Shown here: positions 37,771-47,462 of the stretch, piece by piece
Numbering within the stretch: position 1 is the first letter of the stretch
How the letters are laid out: every line of letters begins with the position of its first letter
Assembly: GCA_902592615.1 (NCBI GenBank)
Contig: CACJFI010000004.1
Location: 46,525-110,524, forward strand
Direction: 5' to 3'
Length of the DNA: 64,000 bases
Source of the DNA: an uncultured SAR116 cluster alpha proteobacterium
GTDB lineage: Bacteria; Pseudomonadota; Alphaproteobacteria; Puniceispirillales; Marisalimonadaceae
Notes under the pieces: model-generated
The model's input: the letters and a program-made list of their open reading frames with translations, nothing else
Databases searched by the model: none
What the model was told of the DNA's origin: nothing
Position numbers and translations under genes: made by a program

Positions 37771-39072
37771 ATGTCAAACGATTCGTTATCAGATAAAAAT
37801 AAAATTATCTTTAATGGTGAAGAAATGGAATTAAACACTTTGTCAGGGACTGTTGGGCCATCTGTAGTAGATATAAGATCACTTTATAGTGATCTAGGCA
37901 TTTTTACTTATGATCCTGGATACGGATCGACTGGTTCATGTGAATCAGCAATCACTTATATAGATGGAGAAAAAGGAATATTACTACATAGAGGTTATCC
38001 CATTGATCAACTGGCTGAAAAAAGTAGTTTTTTAGAAGTCGCTTACTTATTGCTTAATGGAGATTTACCTAAAAAACCAGAAAAAGATGAATTTGAAAAT
38101 GCCATAACCTATCACACTATGGTGCATGAACAATTAATAAATTTTTATAGAGGCTTTAGACGTGATGCGCATCCAATGGCGATTATGGTTGGTGTAGTTG
38201 GCGCTCTTTCATCATTTTACCCAGATTCAACAAATATTAATGATCCATATGAAAGACTTGTTTCTTCAAGAAGGATGATAGCTAAGATCCCAACTATTGC
38301 AGCAATGGCTTATAAATATTCACTAGGCCAACCATTTAATTATCCTCAAAATGATTTAACTTATGCAGAAAACTTTTTACATATGTGCTTTTCAGTTCCT
38401 GCTGAAAAATACAAAATAGATCCAATAATCGCTAGAGCCATGGATAAAATTTTAATTTTACATGCTGATCACGAACAAAATGCCTCAACTTCAACTGTAA
38501 GGATTGCTGGATCTTCCGGCGCAAACCCCTTTGCCTGTATTGCAGCAGGTATTGCTTCCCTGTGGGGCCCTGCTCACGGTGGTGCAAACGAAGCTGTTTT
38601 AAAAATGTTGTCTGAAATAGGAACTGTAGATAGAATCGATGAATTCATAAACAAAGCAAAAGATAAAAATGATCCTTTTAGATTATTTGGATTTGGCCAT
38701 AGAGTCTATAAAAATTATGATCCAAGAGCAGCTGTAATGAGAGTTTCGTGCCATGAAGTTTTAGATTTGTTAGGTATAAAAAATGATCCACTATTAGAAA
38801 TAGCAATGGAATTAGAGAAAATTGCTCTCAACGATGATTATTTTATTGAAAAAAGACTTTACCCTAATGTTGATTTTTATTCAGGAATAATTCTAAAAGC
38901 GATGGGTTTCCCTACAGACATGTTCACAGTTCTATTTGCGGTAGCTAGAACAGTTGGTTGGGTGGCTCAATGGAACGAAATGATCACTGATCCAGTTCAA
39001 AGGATTGGCAGACCTAGACAACTCTATACAGGCAACACTATTAGAGATTTTGTTGAGTTAAAAAATAGATAA
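37771..39072 (+). CDS. gltA: Citrate synthase
   Basis: Entry enzyme of the TCA cycle. The 433-residue type II enzyme shows the N-terminal beta domain, [21 protein letters not shown], the catalytic His in [25 protein letters not shown] with the second His, and the Asp in PNVDFYSG. Its stop codon is directly adjacent to the stop codon of the convergent lpxB, leaving no spacer. Confidence 0.98.
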   Translation: MSNDSLSDKNKIIFNGEEMELNTLSGTVGPSVVDIRSLYSDLGIFTYDPGYGSTGSCESAITYIDGEKGILLHRGYPIDQLAEKSSFLEVAYLLLNGDLPKKPEKDEFENAITYHTMVHEQLINFYRGFRRDAHPMAIMVGVVGALSSFYPDSTNINDPYERLVSSRRMIAKIPTIAAMAYKYSLGQPFNYPQNDLTYAENFLHMCFSVPAEKYKIDPIIARAMDKILILHADHEQNASTSTVRIAGSSGANPFACIAAGIASLWGPAHGGANEAVLKMLSEIGTVDRIDEFINKAKDKNDPFRLFGFGHRVYKNYDPRAAVMRVSCHEVLDLLGIKNDPLLEIAMELEKIALNDDYFIEKRLYPNVDFYSGIILKAMGFPTDMFTVLFAVARTVGWVAQWNEMITDPVQRIGRPRQLYTGNTIRDFVELKNR

Positions 39073-40269
39073 TTATCTTTCATAACTATTAATTAGATTA
39101 ATTATAATTTTACCAGAGTTAATTGTAAAATTTGTTGATTTACTATTTAAGTAACCCATGTTTTTAAGTATATTTTTTGAATAATTCTCATATAGTTTAT
39201 TTTGTATCTCAATATTATTCATGAAATTAATTAACGCTTCTTGCATATGAATATAATTACATTTTTCTTGAAAAAGAAATGGCACAACATTTTTTTTTAA
39301 TAAAAAATTTGGTAAAATTACATTTTTAAAATTTACTAACATTCTTCCTATAAGAGCACTGACAAAATCTGTTTTGTACACGGCAACAGTAGGTATTTTG
39401 AATAATACTAACTCAAGAGTGACTGTCCCACTACATGCAATCGCAAAACTTGAATGCTTAAGAATTTCGTAATTATCTTCTAAAATAATTACTTCTATAG
39501 GGTAAGATTTTATTTCATCTACTTTTGATAAAACATTTGAGTATTGTGATTTAGTTATTGGCATAATCCAATTTACATTTTTAAATTTATTATTTGTATT
39601 TTTTATTAATTTAATAAATTCAGGAAGAACATATTTTATTTCACTACTTCTGCTTCCTGGTAATAATAGGATATTATTTTTTTTTGAACCATTATTATAA
39701 TTGTTTTTAAATTTTTTTGACTGTTCAAAATCTAAAAATTTTTCTATGATTGGGTTTCCTAAATAAACACACTTAGTATCATATTTTTTGAAAATATCCT
39801 CTTCAATTTTATAAAGACAAATTAGTTCATCATGAATGTTTTTCCATTTTTTTAATCTTGATTTACCATAGGCCCATATTGTTGGGGGTACAAAGTGGAT
39901 TAAAGGACATTTGTAATTAGAATTTTTGAAAGCAATTTTCAAAGATTTTGCTAATGCAAGAGAAAAACCTTTAGTATCAATTGTGATAACAATTTTTGGT
40001 TCTTCTTTGATAATAAATTTTACAATTTCATTAACATAATTTTTTAGTTTTTTTAGTTTTACTAGAGTATTTAAAAAACCTATTACATTAAACTCTTTTA
40101 TATTGTATAGGGAGCTTAAACCCTCATTTTTCATGAAACTTCCACCAACTCCTAAAAATTTGATATTATTATTATTTTGTTTTACACCTCTCATAATACA
40201 GGAACCTATATAATCCCCTGAGGCTTCTCCTGCTAAAATAAAAATTTTATTATTTTTGTTTAATTTCAT
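39073..40269 (-). CDS. lpxB: Lipid-A-disaccharide synthase
   Basis: Condenses UDP-diacylglucosamine with lipid X at the inner membrane to form the lipid A disaccharide. The 398-residue chain shows IFILAGEASGD near the start, FLGVGGSFM, FVPPTIWAYGKSR, LLLPGSRSSEI and ACSGTVTLEL, all typical. I chose the ATG at 40269, which puts IFILAGEASGD right at the N-terminus as in relatives; a TTG at 40311 would overlap lpxI by 19 bases. It ends the long minus-strand lipid A operon. Confidence 0.94.
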   Translation of the reverse strand: MKLNKNNKIFILAGEASGDYIGSCIMRGVKQNNNNIKFLGVGGSFMKNEGLSSLYNIKEFNVIGFLNTLVKLKKLKNYVNEIVKFIIKEEPKIVITIDTKGFSLALAKSLKIAFKNSNYKCPLIHFVPPTIWAYGKSRLKKWKNIHDELICLYKIEEDIFKKYDTKCVYLGNPIIEKFLDFEQSKKFKNNYNNGSKKNNILLLPGSRSSEIKYVLPEFIKLIKNTNNKFKNVNWIMPITKSQYSNVLSKVDEIKSYPIEVIILEDNYEILKHSSFAIACSGTVTLELVLFKIPTVAVYKTDFVSALIGRMLVNFKNVILPNFLLKKNVVPFLFQEKCNYIHMQEALINFMNNIEIQNKLYENYSKNILKNMGYLNSKSTNFTINSGKIIINLINSYER

Positions 40270-40292
40270 AATTTTATTATCAAAATTAAATT

Positions 40293-41102
40293 TTAAATTG
40301 CAAAAATGCAAAACTTTTTCTTTTTTAGATAATTTTTAACAATATCGATTTCTGTAATCAAAGTACCCTTTGAAGATAACACGATTGAACTAAAACCTAA
40401 TTCATGACATTTTTTTATAGTATCTAAACCTATAACTGGCAAATCCATATTAAAATTTTGATTTAATTTAGGAATTTTAATTAAAACTGGCCCAAAAATA
40501 CTGTTTTGGAAATAATTATTATATAATTCTCCTGCTCTATTTATCATTTCGTCAGTGCCTTCTAAAGCTTCAATAGCATACACTATAGTGTTACTTACAA
40601 CTACAGATTGACCAGCGTCAAATTCAGACATTTTATTAAGAAAATTACTACCAAACCTAGCATTTTGAATTACAAAATCTTTTAATTTTTTAGAAAAAAA
40701 CTCTTCTTTGTAAAAACCTTTTGAAAAAAAACAGTCCTTGAGCATAGATGTAACTGGTATTATTTCAAAACCATTTTCATTAAAAAATTTTTCAATAAGA
40801 TTTAAGGCCGAATTATCACCTAAAGAAAATGTTTTTTTTATTAAGTCATGAGATAATTCATTATCATGGAATTTTTCATTTGATATTCTATTAATCTTAC
40901 CTGCCATTACCAAATGGGTAACTTTATTTTTCTTTAATGCTGAAATCCAACTTAATGGATATTTTAAAGAAATAACTTCAGAAGTATTTTCAAATGCACT
41001 TGTAGATGAATGATCTTCAATACACAAAACAATGGCGTCTGGATTTTCTTTTGCAATTTGAATAGGAAAATCACCTCTACCAGCAATTATAGCTATTTTC
41101 AT
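40293..41102 (-). CDS. lpxI: UDP-2,3-diacylglucosamine diphosphatase LpxI
   Basis: A 269-residue hydrolase that makes lipid X, the alphaproteobacterial replacement for LpxH. The start MKIAIIAGRGDFPI and the later GQSVVVSNTIVYAIEALEGTDEMI and VLIKIPKLNQN-D segments are family hallmarks (DUF1009). It lies between lpxA (one-base overlap) and lpxB, as is usual for the group. Confidence 0.94.
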   Translation of the reverse strand: MKIAIIAGRGDFPIQIAKENPDAIVLCIEDHSSTSAFENTSEVISLKYPLSWISALKKNKVTHLVMAGKINRISNEKFHDNELSHDLIKKTFSLGDNSALNLIEKFFNENGFEIIPVTSMLKDCFFSKGFYKEEFFSKKLKDFVIQNARFGSNFLNKMSEFDAGQSVVVSNTIVYAIEALEGTDEMINRAGELYNNYFQNSIFGPVLIKIPKLNQNFNMDLPVIGLDTIKKCHELGFSSIVLSSKGTLITEIDIVKNYLKKKKFCIFAI

Positions 41103-41899
41103 TAGTGCTTGCCCATTTTAGGGTGTACTAATGGACGATTAAGATTTTCTTTTAAAAAACTTAATATTTCTTTCACTAATACATTTTTATTATATGTTTC
41201 ACTTACCTCTAAAAGTCTTTCATTAAATGTTCCTTCAGGGGCAAATAGAAGTCTATAAACATTTCTTAATGTCTTGATCTCATCTTTTTTAAAAGATCTT
41301 CTCTTTAAACCAACTAAATTTAAACCACTAAGATAACCTCTACTTCCAATAACTGATGTATAAGGTATAACATCACCGTCAATGGTAGTTCCAGCGCCTA
41401 TTATAGCATGTTTTCCAATTCTACAATATTGATGAACAGCACTTTGACCACCTAAATAAACAAAATCAGAAATTTCTACATGTCCTCCTATAACTGCATT
41501 ATTTACAAATACAACATTATTTCCTACCAAACAATCATGAGCCACATGTGAACCAACCATAAAAAATCCATTATCACCAATAATTGTTTTTTTGATACCA
41601 ACTTTTGTTCCTGGATGAACAGTTACGTGTTCTCTAAATATATTATTATTACCAACTATAAGTTGTGTCTTTTCACCTTGATATTTTAAATGTTGAGGAT
41701 TAGATCCTAATACAGAAAAAGAATAGATTTCATTATTTAATCCAATAGTAGTATTACCATCGATCACAACATGAGAATGAATTATAGAATTTTTTCCAAT
41801 TTTAACATTTGGACCAATTATAGAATAGGCGCCTATAGAGACATTTTGATCAATTTCACATCCATCTCGAATTATTGATGTTGGATGTATATTGATCAT
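41102..41899 (-). CDS. lpxA: UDP-N-acetylglucosamine O-acyltransferase
   Basis: First step of lipid A synthesis. The 265-residue protein is a left-handed parallel beta helix built of hexapeptide repeats, with VHPGTKVG, the catalytic-region GSHVAHDCLVGN and GGQSAVHQYCRIGKHAIIGAG. The C-terminal helical domain with LVGLKRRSF and FAPEGTFNERL is present. It overlaps fabZ by four bases. Confidence 0.97.
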   Translation of the reverse strand: MINIHPTSIIRDGCEIDQNVSIGAYSIIGPNVKIGKNSIIHSHVVIDGNTTIGLNNEIYSFSVLGSNPQHLKYQGEKTQLIVGNNNIFREHVTVHPGTKVGIKKTIIGDNGFFMVGSHVAHDCLVGNNVVFVNNAVIGGHVEISDFVYLGGQSAVHQYCRIGKHAIIGAGTTIDGDVIPYTSVIGSRGYLSGLNLVGLKRRSFKKDEIKTLRNVYRLLFAPEGTFNERLLEVSETYNKNVLVKEILSFLKENLNRPLVHPKMGKH

Positions 41900-42375
41900 T
41901 TTGCTTTTTCCTCGTTAACAAGCATCGCTGAAAATTCTGAAGATGCTACTAACTTATTTTGGACAAACGCATTACCATTAAATTTATAGAGAGATCGTTT
42001 ATTTGAAATAAGATTTATTTTTAAAATTAGTTCATTACTTGGAATAACTGGTTTTCTAAATTTAGCTTTTTCTATACCAGTAAAAAAAACAAGATTATTA
42101 TTGGACAAAGATTTATCTTGATAAGATATTAAACATGCAGCTGTTTGGGCCATAGACTCTAAAATCAAAACACCAGGCATAACTGGGTAATCAGGAAAAT
42201 GACCAGGGAAGAAAGGTTCATTAAATGTTACGGATTTAGAACCCGTTATACTTTTTTTGATTACTATATTTGTTACTTTATCAATCAATAAAAAAGGATA
42301 TCTATGAGGGATTAATTTAATTATATCGTTATGTAAAAGTGTGATTATTTCGCCTTCTTCGTCTTTTAGAACCAT
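41896..42375 (-). CDS. fabZ: 3-hydroxyacyl-ACP dehydratase FabZ
   Basis: A 159-residue hotdog dehydratase of fatty acid synthesis. It shows LIPHRYPFLLIDKV, the catalytic His in GHFPDYPVMPGVLILESMAQTA with the Glu, and GIEKAKFRKPV. The start follows the lpxD stop by one base. Its place between lpxD and lpxA is conserved in proteobacteria. Confidence 0.97.
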   Translation of the reverse strand: MVLKDEEGEIITLLHNDIIKLIPHRYPFLLIDKVTNIVIKKSITGSKSVTFNEPFFPGHFPDYPVMPGVLILESMAQTAACLISYQDKSLSNNNLVFFTGIEKAKFRKPVIPSNELILKINLISNKRSLYKFNGNAFVQNKLVASSEFSAMLVNEEKAK

Positions 42376-42376
42376 A

Positions 42377-43429
42377 TCAGTTTTTCTTTCTTTTTTTATA
42401 ACTTAATCTTTGTGATGCAACTAGTCGTTTCCAAGAGTTAATATCTTGGGCTGGACTCCCCCCTATTTTGCTATCTTTTGGAAAACTATTAAAAACTTTT
42501 GAAGCACCAGCTACTATAGAATCTTGACCAATCTTAACGTTGTCCTTAATACTAACATCACCTCCTAAAAAAACTTTTTTTTCTAAAATAACAGACCCAG
42601 ACAAACCTACTTGTCCTGCTAAAACACAAAAATCATCTACAATGCAGTTATGACCAATGTGTACTTGATTATCAATCATAACATAATTACCAATTAAAGT
42701 GTTATCAATCAACCCTCTGTCAATTGTACAACCAGATCCAATATTAGTTCCTTCACCAATAATTAGACCTCCCACATGTGGTGTTAACCTTGTTTTATTA
42801 TTATCTGGAATAAAACCAAATCCTATTTTGCCTAATACAGTATTATGAGCAACAATTACTTTTTTATCTATAACTGTACATTCTATAAAAACGCCAGCGC
42901 CAATAATACAATCTTTTCCGATTTTACAATTTCTTGAAATAGTAACTCGTTCAGAAATGTGTGTGTTATCTTCAATTATAACACCTTCACAAATAATAGA
43001 ATATGCGCCTATAAAAACATTTTTACCAATATTAGCAGTTTTATGAATTATTGCTGATGGATGAATTTTATTTTGTTTATGATTTATTTGATATTCATCT
43101 AAATATTTTTTTAAAATTTTTGAAAATCCTTTTTTTGGGTGACTATAAGGTATCTTAATAATATTTTTACTTAAAAATTTGATATTTTTCTTTTCAACAA
43201 TACAAATGCCAGCAGTAACATCTTTAAAATTATTTTTTATATTTGTAAAAAAAGATAATTTATTTTTTTTTAAATTTTCAAATGAAACAAAATCTTCTAT
43301 AAAAATCTTTTCTGGAAAAAAAGCAATATGACCTTTTTCAAAAAAGAGATCTTCTTTTGATAAATCTAAAACTTTTAAAATATCTAATAAATTAATTTTA
43401 TGATCAATTTTAAAAAAATCTTTATTCAT
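42377..43429 (-). CDS. lpxD: UDP-3-O-(3-hydroxyacyl)glucosamine N-acyltransferase
   Basis: Third acyl-transfer step of lipid A synthesis. The 350-residue chain has an N-terminal uridine-binding domain (to about 115), then hexapeptide repeats starting HPSAIIHKTANIGKNVFIGAYSII, with the catalytic region MIDNQVHIGHNCIVDDFCVLAG. A C-terminal basic tail (SYKKRKKN) closes it. It follows skp by 12 bases. Confidence 0.97.
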   Translation of the reverse strand: MNKDFFKIDHKINLLDILKVLDLSKEDLFFEKGHIAFFPEKIFIEDFVSFENLKKNKLSFFTNIKNNFKDVTAGICIVEKKNIKFLSKNIIKIPYSHPKKGFSKILKKYLDEYQINHKQNKIHPSAIIHKTANIGKNVFIGAYSIICEGVIIEDNTHISERVTISRNCKIGKDCIIGAGVFIECTVIDKKVIVAHNTVLGKIGFGFIPDNNKTRLTPHVGGLIIGEGTNIGSGCTIDRGLIDNTLIGNYVMIDNQVHIGHNCIVDDFCVLAGQVGLSGSVILEKKVFLGGDVSIKDNVKIGQDSIVAGASKVFNSFPKDSKIGGSPAQDINSWKRLVASQRLSYKKRKKN

Positions 43430-43441
43430 TTATTTTCCAAA

Positions 43442-44047
43442 TTATCTGGGAGACTTAATTATAATTTTCATTGATTTTGTCTTATTATTAAATATTTCAA
43501 GTACTTCATTAGTAAAATCAATGTTTTTATTGTTAAATAAAAAAACATTTTCTTTAAGCAAAACAACATTAATTTTTTTATTTGTTGAAACATCCTTAAT
43601 GATTTGTGCTAGTAAATCCTTGATATCTTTTTGAATTTTTTGAAAAGACTTGTTGAGCACAGCTCTTTCGTCTTTATATTTTTTTTGAATTTGAAAAACT
43701 TCCTTTTTAAATAATTTTACTCTTTTTTTATATTCAAATTCAGTTAAGTCCGATTTAGTTTTTTTTAAAATTTCTTCTTTTTGTTTAAGAAAATTTTGTT
43801 TTTGTTTAATTTTATTATTAATTTCTTTTTCTAAAATCAAAAATTTGTTACCAAGAAGCTTCATTGCATTTGAACTTTTTAAGATATATCTAAAGTCAAC
43901 AATACCAATCTTGTTATTTTCAACACTTTTAGAAATTTTTAGAGTATTGTGAACATTAAAACCATTTTTTTTGGATGTATAATTCATATACTCTACATAC
44001 TGACTGTCTATTAAAATTGAAAATACAAGTAAATCAAAAAAAAACAT
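43442..44047 (-). CDS. skp: Periplasmic chaperone Skp/OmpH-like
   Basis: A 201-residue OmpH-family chaperone that carries outer membrane proteins across the periplasm to BamA, encoded just upstream. It shows IGIVDFRYILKSSNAMK at about 48-64 and then a long charged helical hairpin (about 70-150). The N-terminus (MFFFDLLVFSILIDSQ) is a weak, atypical signal peptide, so the mapped start may not be exact. Position between bamA and lpxD is conserved. Confidence 0.88.
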   Translation of the reverse strand: MFFFDLLVFSILIDSQYVEYMNYTSKKNGFNVHNTLKISKSVENNKIGIVDFRYILKSSNAMKLLGNKFLILEKEINNKIKQKQNFLKQKEEILKKTKSDLTEFEYKKRVKLFKKEVFQIQKKYKDERAVLNKSFQKIQKDIKDLLAQIIKDVSTNKKINVVLLKENVFLFNNKNIDFTNEVLEIFNNKTKSMKIIIKSPR

Positions 44048-44067
44048 ATCAAGTCCAATATTAAAAT

Positions 44068-46353
44068 TTAAAAACTTGTACCTATAGAAAATTGAAAGTT
44101 TTCTTCAATATCATAAGTCTCACTATTTACAGGAAACCCCCAAACCATTTGCAATGGCCCTACCGGAGTAATCATTGATAAACCAAAACCATTTGTGATC
44201 CTTGGTTCTTTATCATTGTAACCCTTAACTCCTGATTTAAAGTCTGTTCCCCATATTGATCCTACATCTGAAAACACAAACCATTCCAAACCGGTATCGT
44301 CAGGCATGAATTCGTCAGATTTTAATTCAAAAGATACATTGTAATAATTATTTCCACCGATAGCCTGATTATTTCCTGTATCACGTGGTCCAACTCCTGC
44401 ATTATCAAATCCTCTAACTGTTTTACCCCCTAAGAAAAAACGATTTGATGAAGTGATTTTATCCTCTATTGCTGTAATTAATCCTAGACCAGTTTTAAAA
44501 CCTAATACATAATCACCATATTCAATTGGATAATATGATTTGGTTTTAATTTCTGTTTTGTAAAATTTTGCATCTCCACCAATACCAGCTATAGTATTAT
44601 CAAAACCCCATCTATATCCAGATGTTGGGTTGAAATAATTATCTCTTGTATCCTGGAACAAACTATAAGTGACAGAAGAAGTAGTGATTTCTTTACCCTC
44701 CTCTCCAGTTTCAGATGCTGCTGTAGATGAACTTGAAGTTGTTGTTTCAGACGTTGAAAAATTATATTTAATTGCTTGAGATATATCATCAAATTTAAAA
44801 CCAACACCAAAATTTACTCCAGATCTATTAGTTTTTACATCTCCTTTTTTATTTTCAATTTCTTCATCAAATAAATTACCAGAAAGAGAGAGATGTCTTT
44901 CTAAAAAATAAGGTTCTGTGACGCCTATATTGTATGATGTTTTTAGCTCTGATAAACTAGTTTCGAAACGTACATTTTTTCCTTCGCCAAGAAAGTTTTT
45001 TTCTTTTAAACCAAAGGTTAATGTGGTATTATCCAATGAAGAATATCCAACGCCCAATGATACGGAACCAGTATTCATTTCTTCAACTTCAATTATAACG
45101 TCAACGGATTGTGGTGTATTAGTATTTTTTATTTTATAATTTACTGTCTGAAAATAACCTAGTCTTTTAAGTGAATTTATAGATAAATTAAGTTTAGCTT
45201 TATTAAAAGGGTCACCTTCTAAAACAGTTAACTCTCTTCTAATAACATTATCATTAGTTCTTGTGTTACCAAGTATGATTATCTTATTTATAAACTTTTT
45301 ATTACCTTCAGTAACATCATATGTTATGTCGATTAAATTTTTACGTTTTTTTAGAGATGAAACTACCTTAATAAAATTATAGCCATTGTTTTCAAAATAT
45401 TTAATTAAATATTTCGTAGACTCATCTAAAGCTCTTGAATCATAAAAATCACCTTTTTGTAGTGATAACTCTTTTAATAAAAATTTAGTTTTTTTGTCAT
45501 CTGCAAATGAAGAATTAATATTTATTTTATCAATAGAATATCTTTGTCCTTCGTTAATTATAAAATTTATATTAAAACCTGATAAATCAGGCAGAAGATC
45601 CCCTCTAGCTACTTTTACAGTAAAGTCTATATAACCTCTATGACTATAAAATTCTCTTAGTTTTTGTTTGTCATAATCTAAACGTTCAGGTATGAATTTA
45701 TTAGATCCAAAAATTTTATACCAAGCATCTTCTTTAGTTGATATTTTTGACCTTAACTCATTATCAGAGTAATTTTTATTACCAATAAAATTTATATTTT
45801 TAACAACAAGTAATGCACCTTCATTTATTTGGAAATTTAGATTTACCCTTCCGTCACCTATCTCAATTTTCTTAATGTTAACTTCAGCTAAATAACGTCC
45901 AATTTTTTGGTATTCTAATTTTATTTTTTCAATTGAATCACTTAAATCATTTTTATTAAAAATATCCCTAGGGTTTATTGAAATTATTTTACTTAGGGTT
46001 TCATTATTTAACAAATCGTTTCCAGAAAAAGAAACTTCATTAATAATTGGGTATTCTTCAATATTTATAATTAAAGTATAATTATCAACTTTCAAACTAA
46101 CTTTGTTAACCATACCTGAGTTATATAAATCTTTAGTAAAATTATTTAAAATTTCGTTGTTAAACTTAGTGTTTGGATATTCTGGAAAAAAATTGAGAAT
46201 AAAAGAAGTAGATAATCTTTTTACTCCATATATTTTAACTTCTTCAATTTTTAATTGATCAGCATGTGATAACGAGAGTTTTGCTATAATGAAAAATAAA
46301 AATAAACATTTATTTAATAAAAAAAATAATTTTGCAAAATTGAACATATTCAT
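44068..46353 (-). CDS. bamA: Outer membrane protein assembly factor BamA
   Basis: A 761-residue Omp85 protein that inserts beta barrels into the outer membrane. A signal peptide (about 1-31, ending SLSHA) is followed by five POTRA domains (about 35-420) and a 16-strand barrel. Barrel marks seen are VRGFDNAGVGPRD (the VRGF/Y loop motif), the Ser/Thr-rich loop SETTTSSSSTAASETG (about 520-540) and a C-terminal FQFSIGTSF ending in Phe. It lies 21 bases upstream of skp and is preceded by rseP. Confidence 0.97.
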   Translation of the reverse strand: MNMFNFAKLFFLLNKCLFLFFIIAKLSLSHADQLKIEEVKIYGVKRLSTSFILNFFPEYPNTKFNNEILNNFTKDLYNSGMVNKVSLKVDNYTLIINIEEYPIINEVSFSGNDLLNNETLSKIISINPRDIFNKNDLSDSIEKIKLEYQKIGRYLAEVNIKKIEIGDGRVNLNFQINEGALLVVKNINFIGNKNYSDNELRSKISTKEDAWYKIFGSNKFIPERLDYDKQKLREFYSHRGYIDFTVKVARGDLLPDLSGFNINFIINEGQRYSIDKININSSFADDKKTKFLLKELSLQKGDFYDSRALDESTKYLIKYFENNGYNFIKVVSSLKKRKNLIDITYDVTEGNKKFINKIIILGNTRTNDNVIRRELTVLEGDPFNKAKLNLSINSLKRLGYFQTVNYKIKNTNTPQSVDVIIEVEEMNTGSVSLGVGYSSLDNTTLTFGLKEKNFLGEGKNVRFETSLSELKTSYNIGVTEPYFLERHLSLSGNLFDEEIENKKGDVKTNRSGVNFGVGFKFDDISQAIKYNFSTSETTTSSSSTAASETGEEGKEITTSSVTYSLFQDTRDNYFNPTSGYRWGFDNTIAGIGGDAKFYKTEIKTKSYYPIEYGDYVLGFKTGLGLITAIEDKITSSNRFFLGGKTVRGFDNAGVGPRDTGNNQAIGGNNYYNVSFELKSDEFMPDDTGLEWFVFSDVGSIWGTDFKSGVKGYNDKEPRITNGFGLSMITPVGPLQMVWGFPVNSETYDIEENFQFSIGTSF

Positions 46354-46391
46354 ATTTTATCTTCTTTTTTTTTAATGTATAGCATTTATAT

Positions 46392-47462
46392 CTATAATCC
46401 TAAATCAAAAGCTGTTACTAATATCATTAATGAAATTAAAAATAAAAAACCAAACTTAAGCAAAAATAATTGTATTGGTCCAGACAAAGGTTTTCTAAAT
46501 ATCAACTCATAAGTAAAAAGTAGAATATACCCACCATCTAAAGCTGGTATGGGTAAAAGATTTATTAATCCAAGGTTAATAGACAAAATTGCCATTAAAA
46601 AAATTATTGAAAAAAAACCTCTATCAAGACTTGAACCAGAAATTTTTGCTATACCAATAGGTCCTAATACGTCATTTTTATTAACTTCAAACATAAATAA
46701 AGCTTTTATACCTTTTAACCATTCAATTGTTATATTCATGGAATCCAAAACACCAAACTTTAAAGCTGGTAAAATAGATAATGTTTTTAATTCAGCTGGT
46801 GAAGCTGTAACACCAATTCTACCTAATATTCTTTTTGATTTTTTTTCATAAAATTCATCAGGAATAATATTAGTAAAAATAACACTATCATTTCTTAAAA
46901 TTTTGAATAAAAGATTTTTATTAGGATTATTTTCAACAAAAAATTTTATATCAGAAAAAGTTTCAATTTTCTTTTTATTTATACTAAGAACTTGATCTCC
47001 AGAAATTACACCTGCTATCTCAGCTGGCTTAGAGTGTAAAACTTTGTTGATAATTGGCGGGGATACATGTCTTCCGTTAAAGTAATAAAGGCTAGTAATT
47101 AAAAGTAATCCTAAAAATAAATTAGCTAACGGTCCAGATAAAACAATCAAAAATCTAGAAAACAAATTTGCTTTCAAAAAAGTATCTGATTCCAATAAGT
47201 TTTTGTTACTTGATTTTGTTAGATTTATAAGTTCACCTTTCATTTTCACATAACCACCTAGGGGTATTAGAGAAAACTTCCACCTAGTATTGTTTTTATC
47301 AGTATAACCAAATAATTCAGGTCCAAAACCAATTGAGAAAGACTCAACTTTTACTCCAGACTTTCTAGCAGCATAATAATGACCAAGTTCGTGAAAGAAT
47401 ATCAATGGAGTTAAAACAATAAAAAAACCAATTAATGATGTAAAAAAACCGCTTTCTATCAT
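46392..47462 (-). CDS. rseP: Site-2 protease RseP
   Basis: A 356-residue intramembrane zinc metalloprotease. The HEXXH is HELGH (24-28) in the first helix, the third ligand motif is LPIPALDGG near the C-terminus, and a single PDZ domain lies between them (GVISGDQVLSINKKKI). It cleaves anti-sigma factors and signal peptide remnants in relatives. It overlaps dxr by four bases. Confidence 0.95.
   Translation of the reverse strand: MIESGFFTSLIGFFIVLTPLIFFHELGHYYAARKSGVKVESFSIGFGPELFGYTDKNNTRWKFSLIPLGGYVKMKGELINLTKSSNKNLLESDTFLKANLFSRFLIVLSGPLANLFLGLLLITSLYYFNGRHVSPPIINKVLHSKPAEIAGVISGDQVLSINKKKIETFSDIKFFVENNPNKNLLFKILRNDSVIFTNIIPDEFYEKKSKRILGRIGVTASPAELKTLSILPALKFGVLDSMNITIEWLKGIKALFMFEVNKNDVLGPIGIAKISGSSLDRGFFSIIFLMAILSINLGLINLLPIPALDGGYILLFTYELIFRKPLSGPIQLFLLKFGFLFLISLMILVTAFDLGL

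Noticed and set aside
44750..44830. Ser/Thr-rich repeat in bamA as a mobile or phase-variable element
   Set aside because: It is an in-frame surface loop of the barrel, with no exact tandem DNA repeat.
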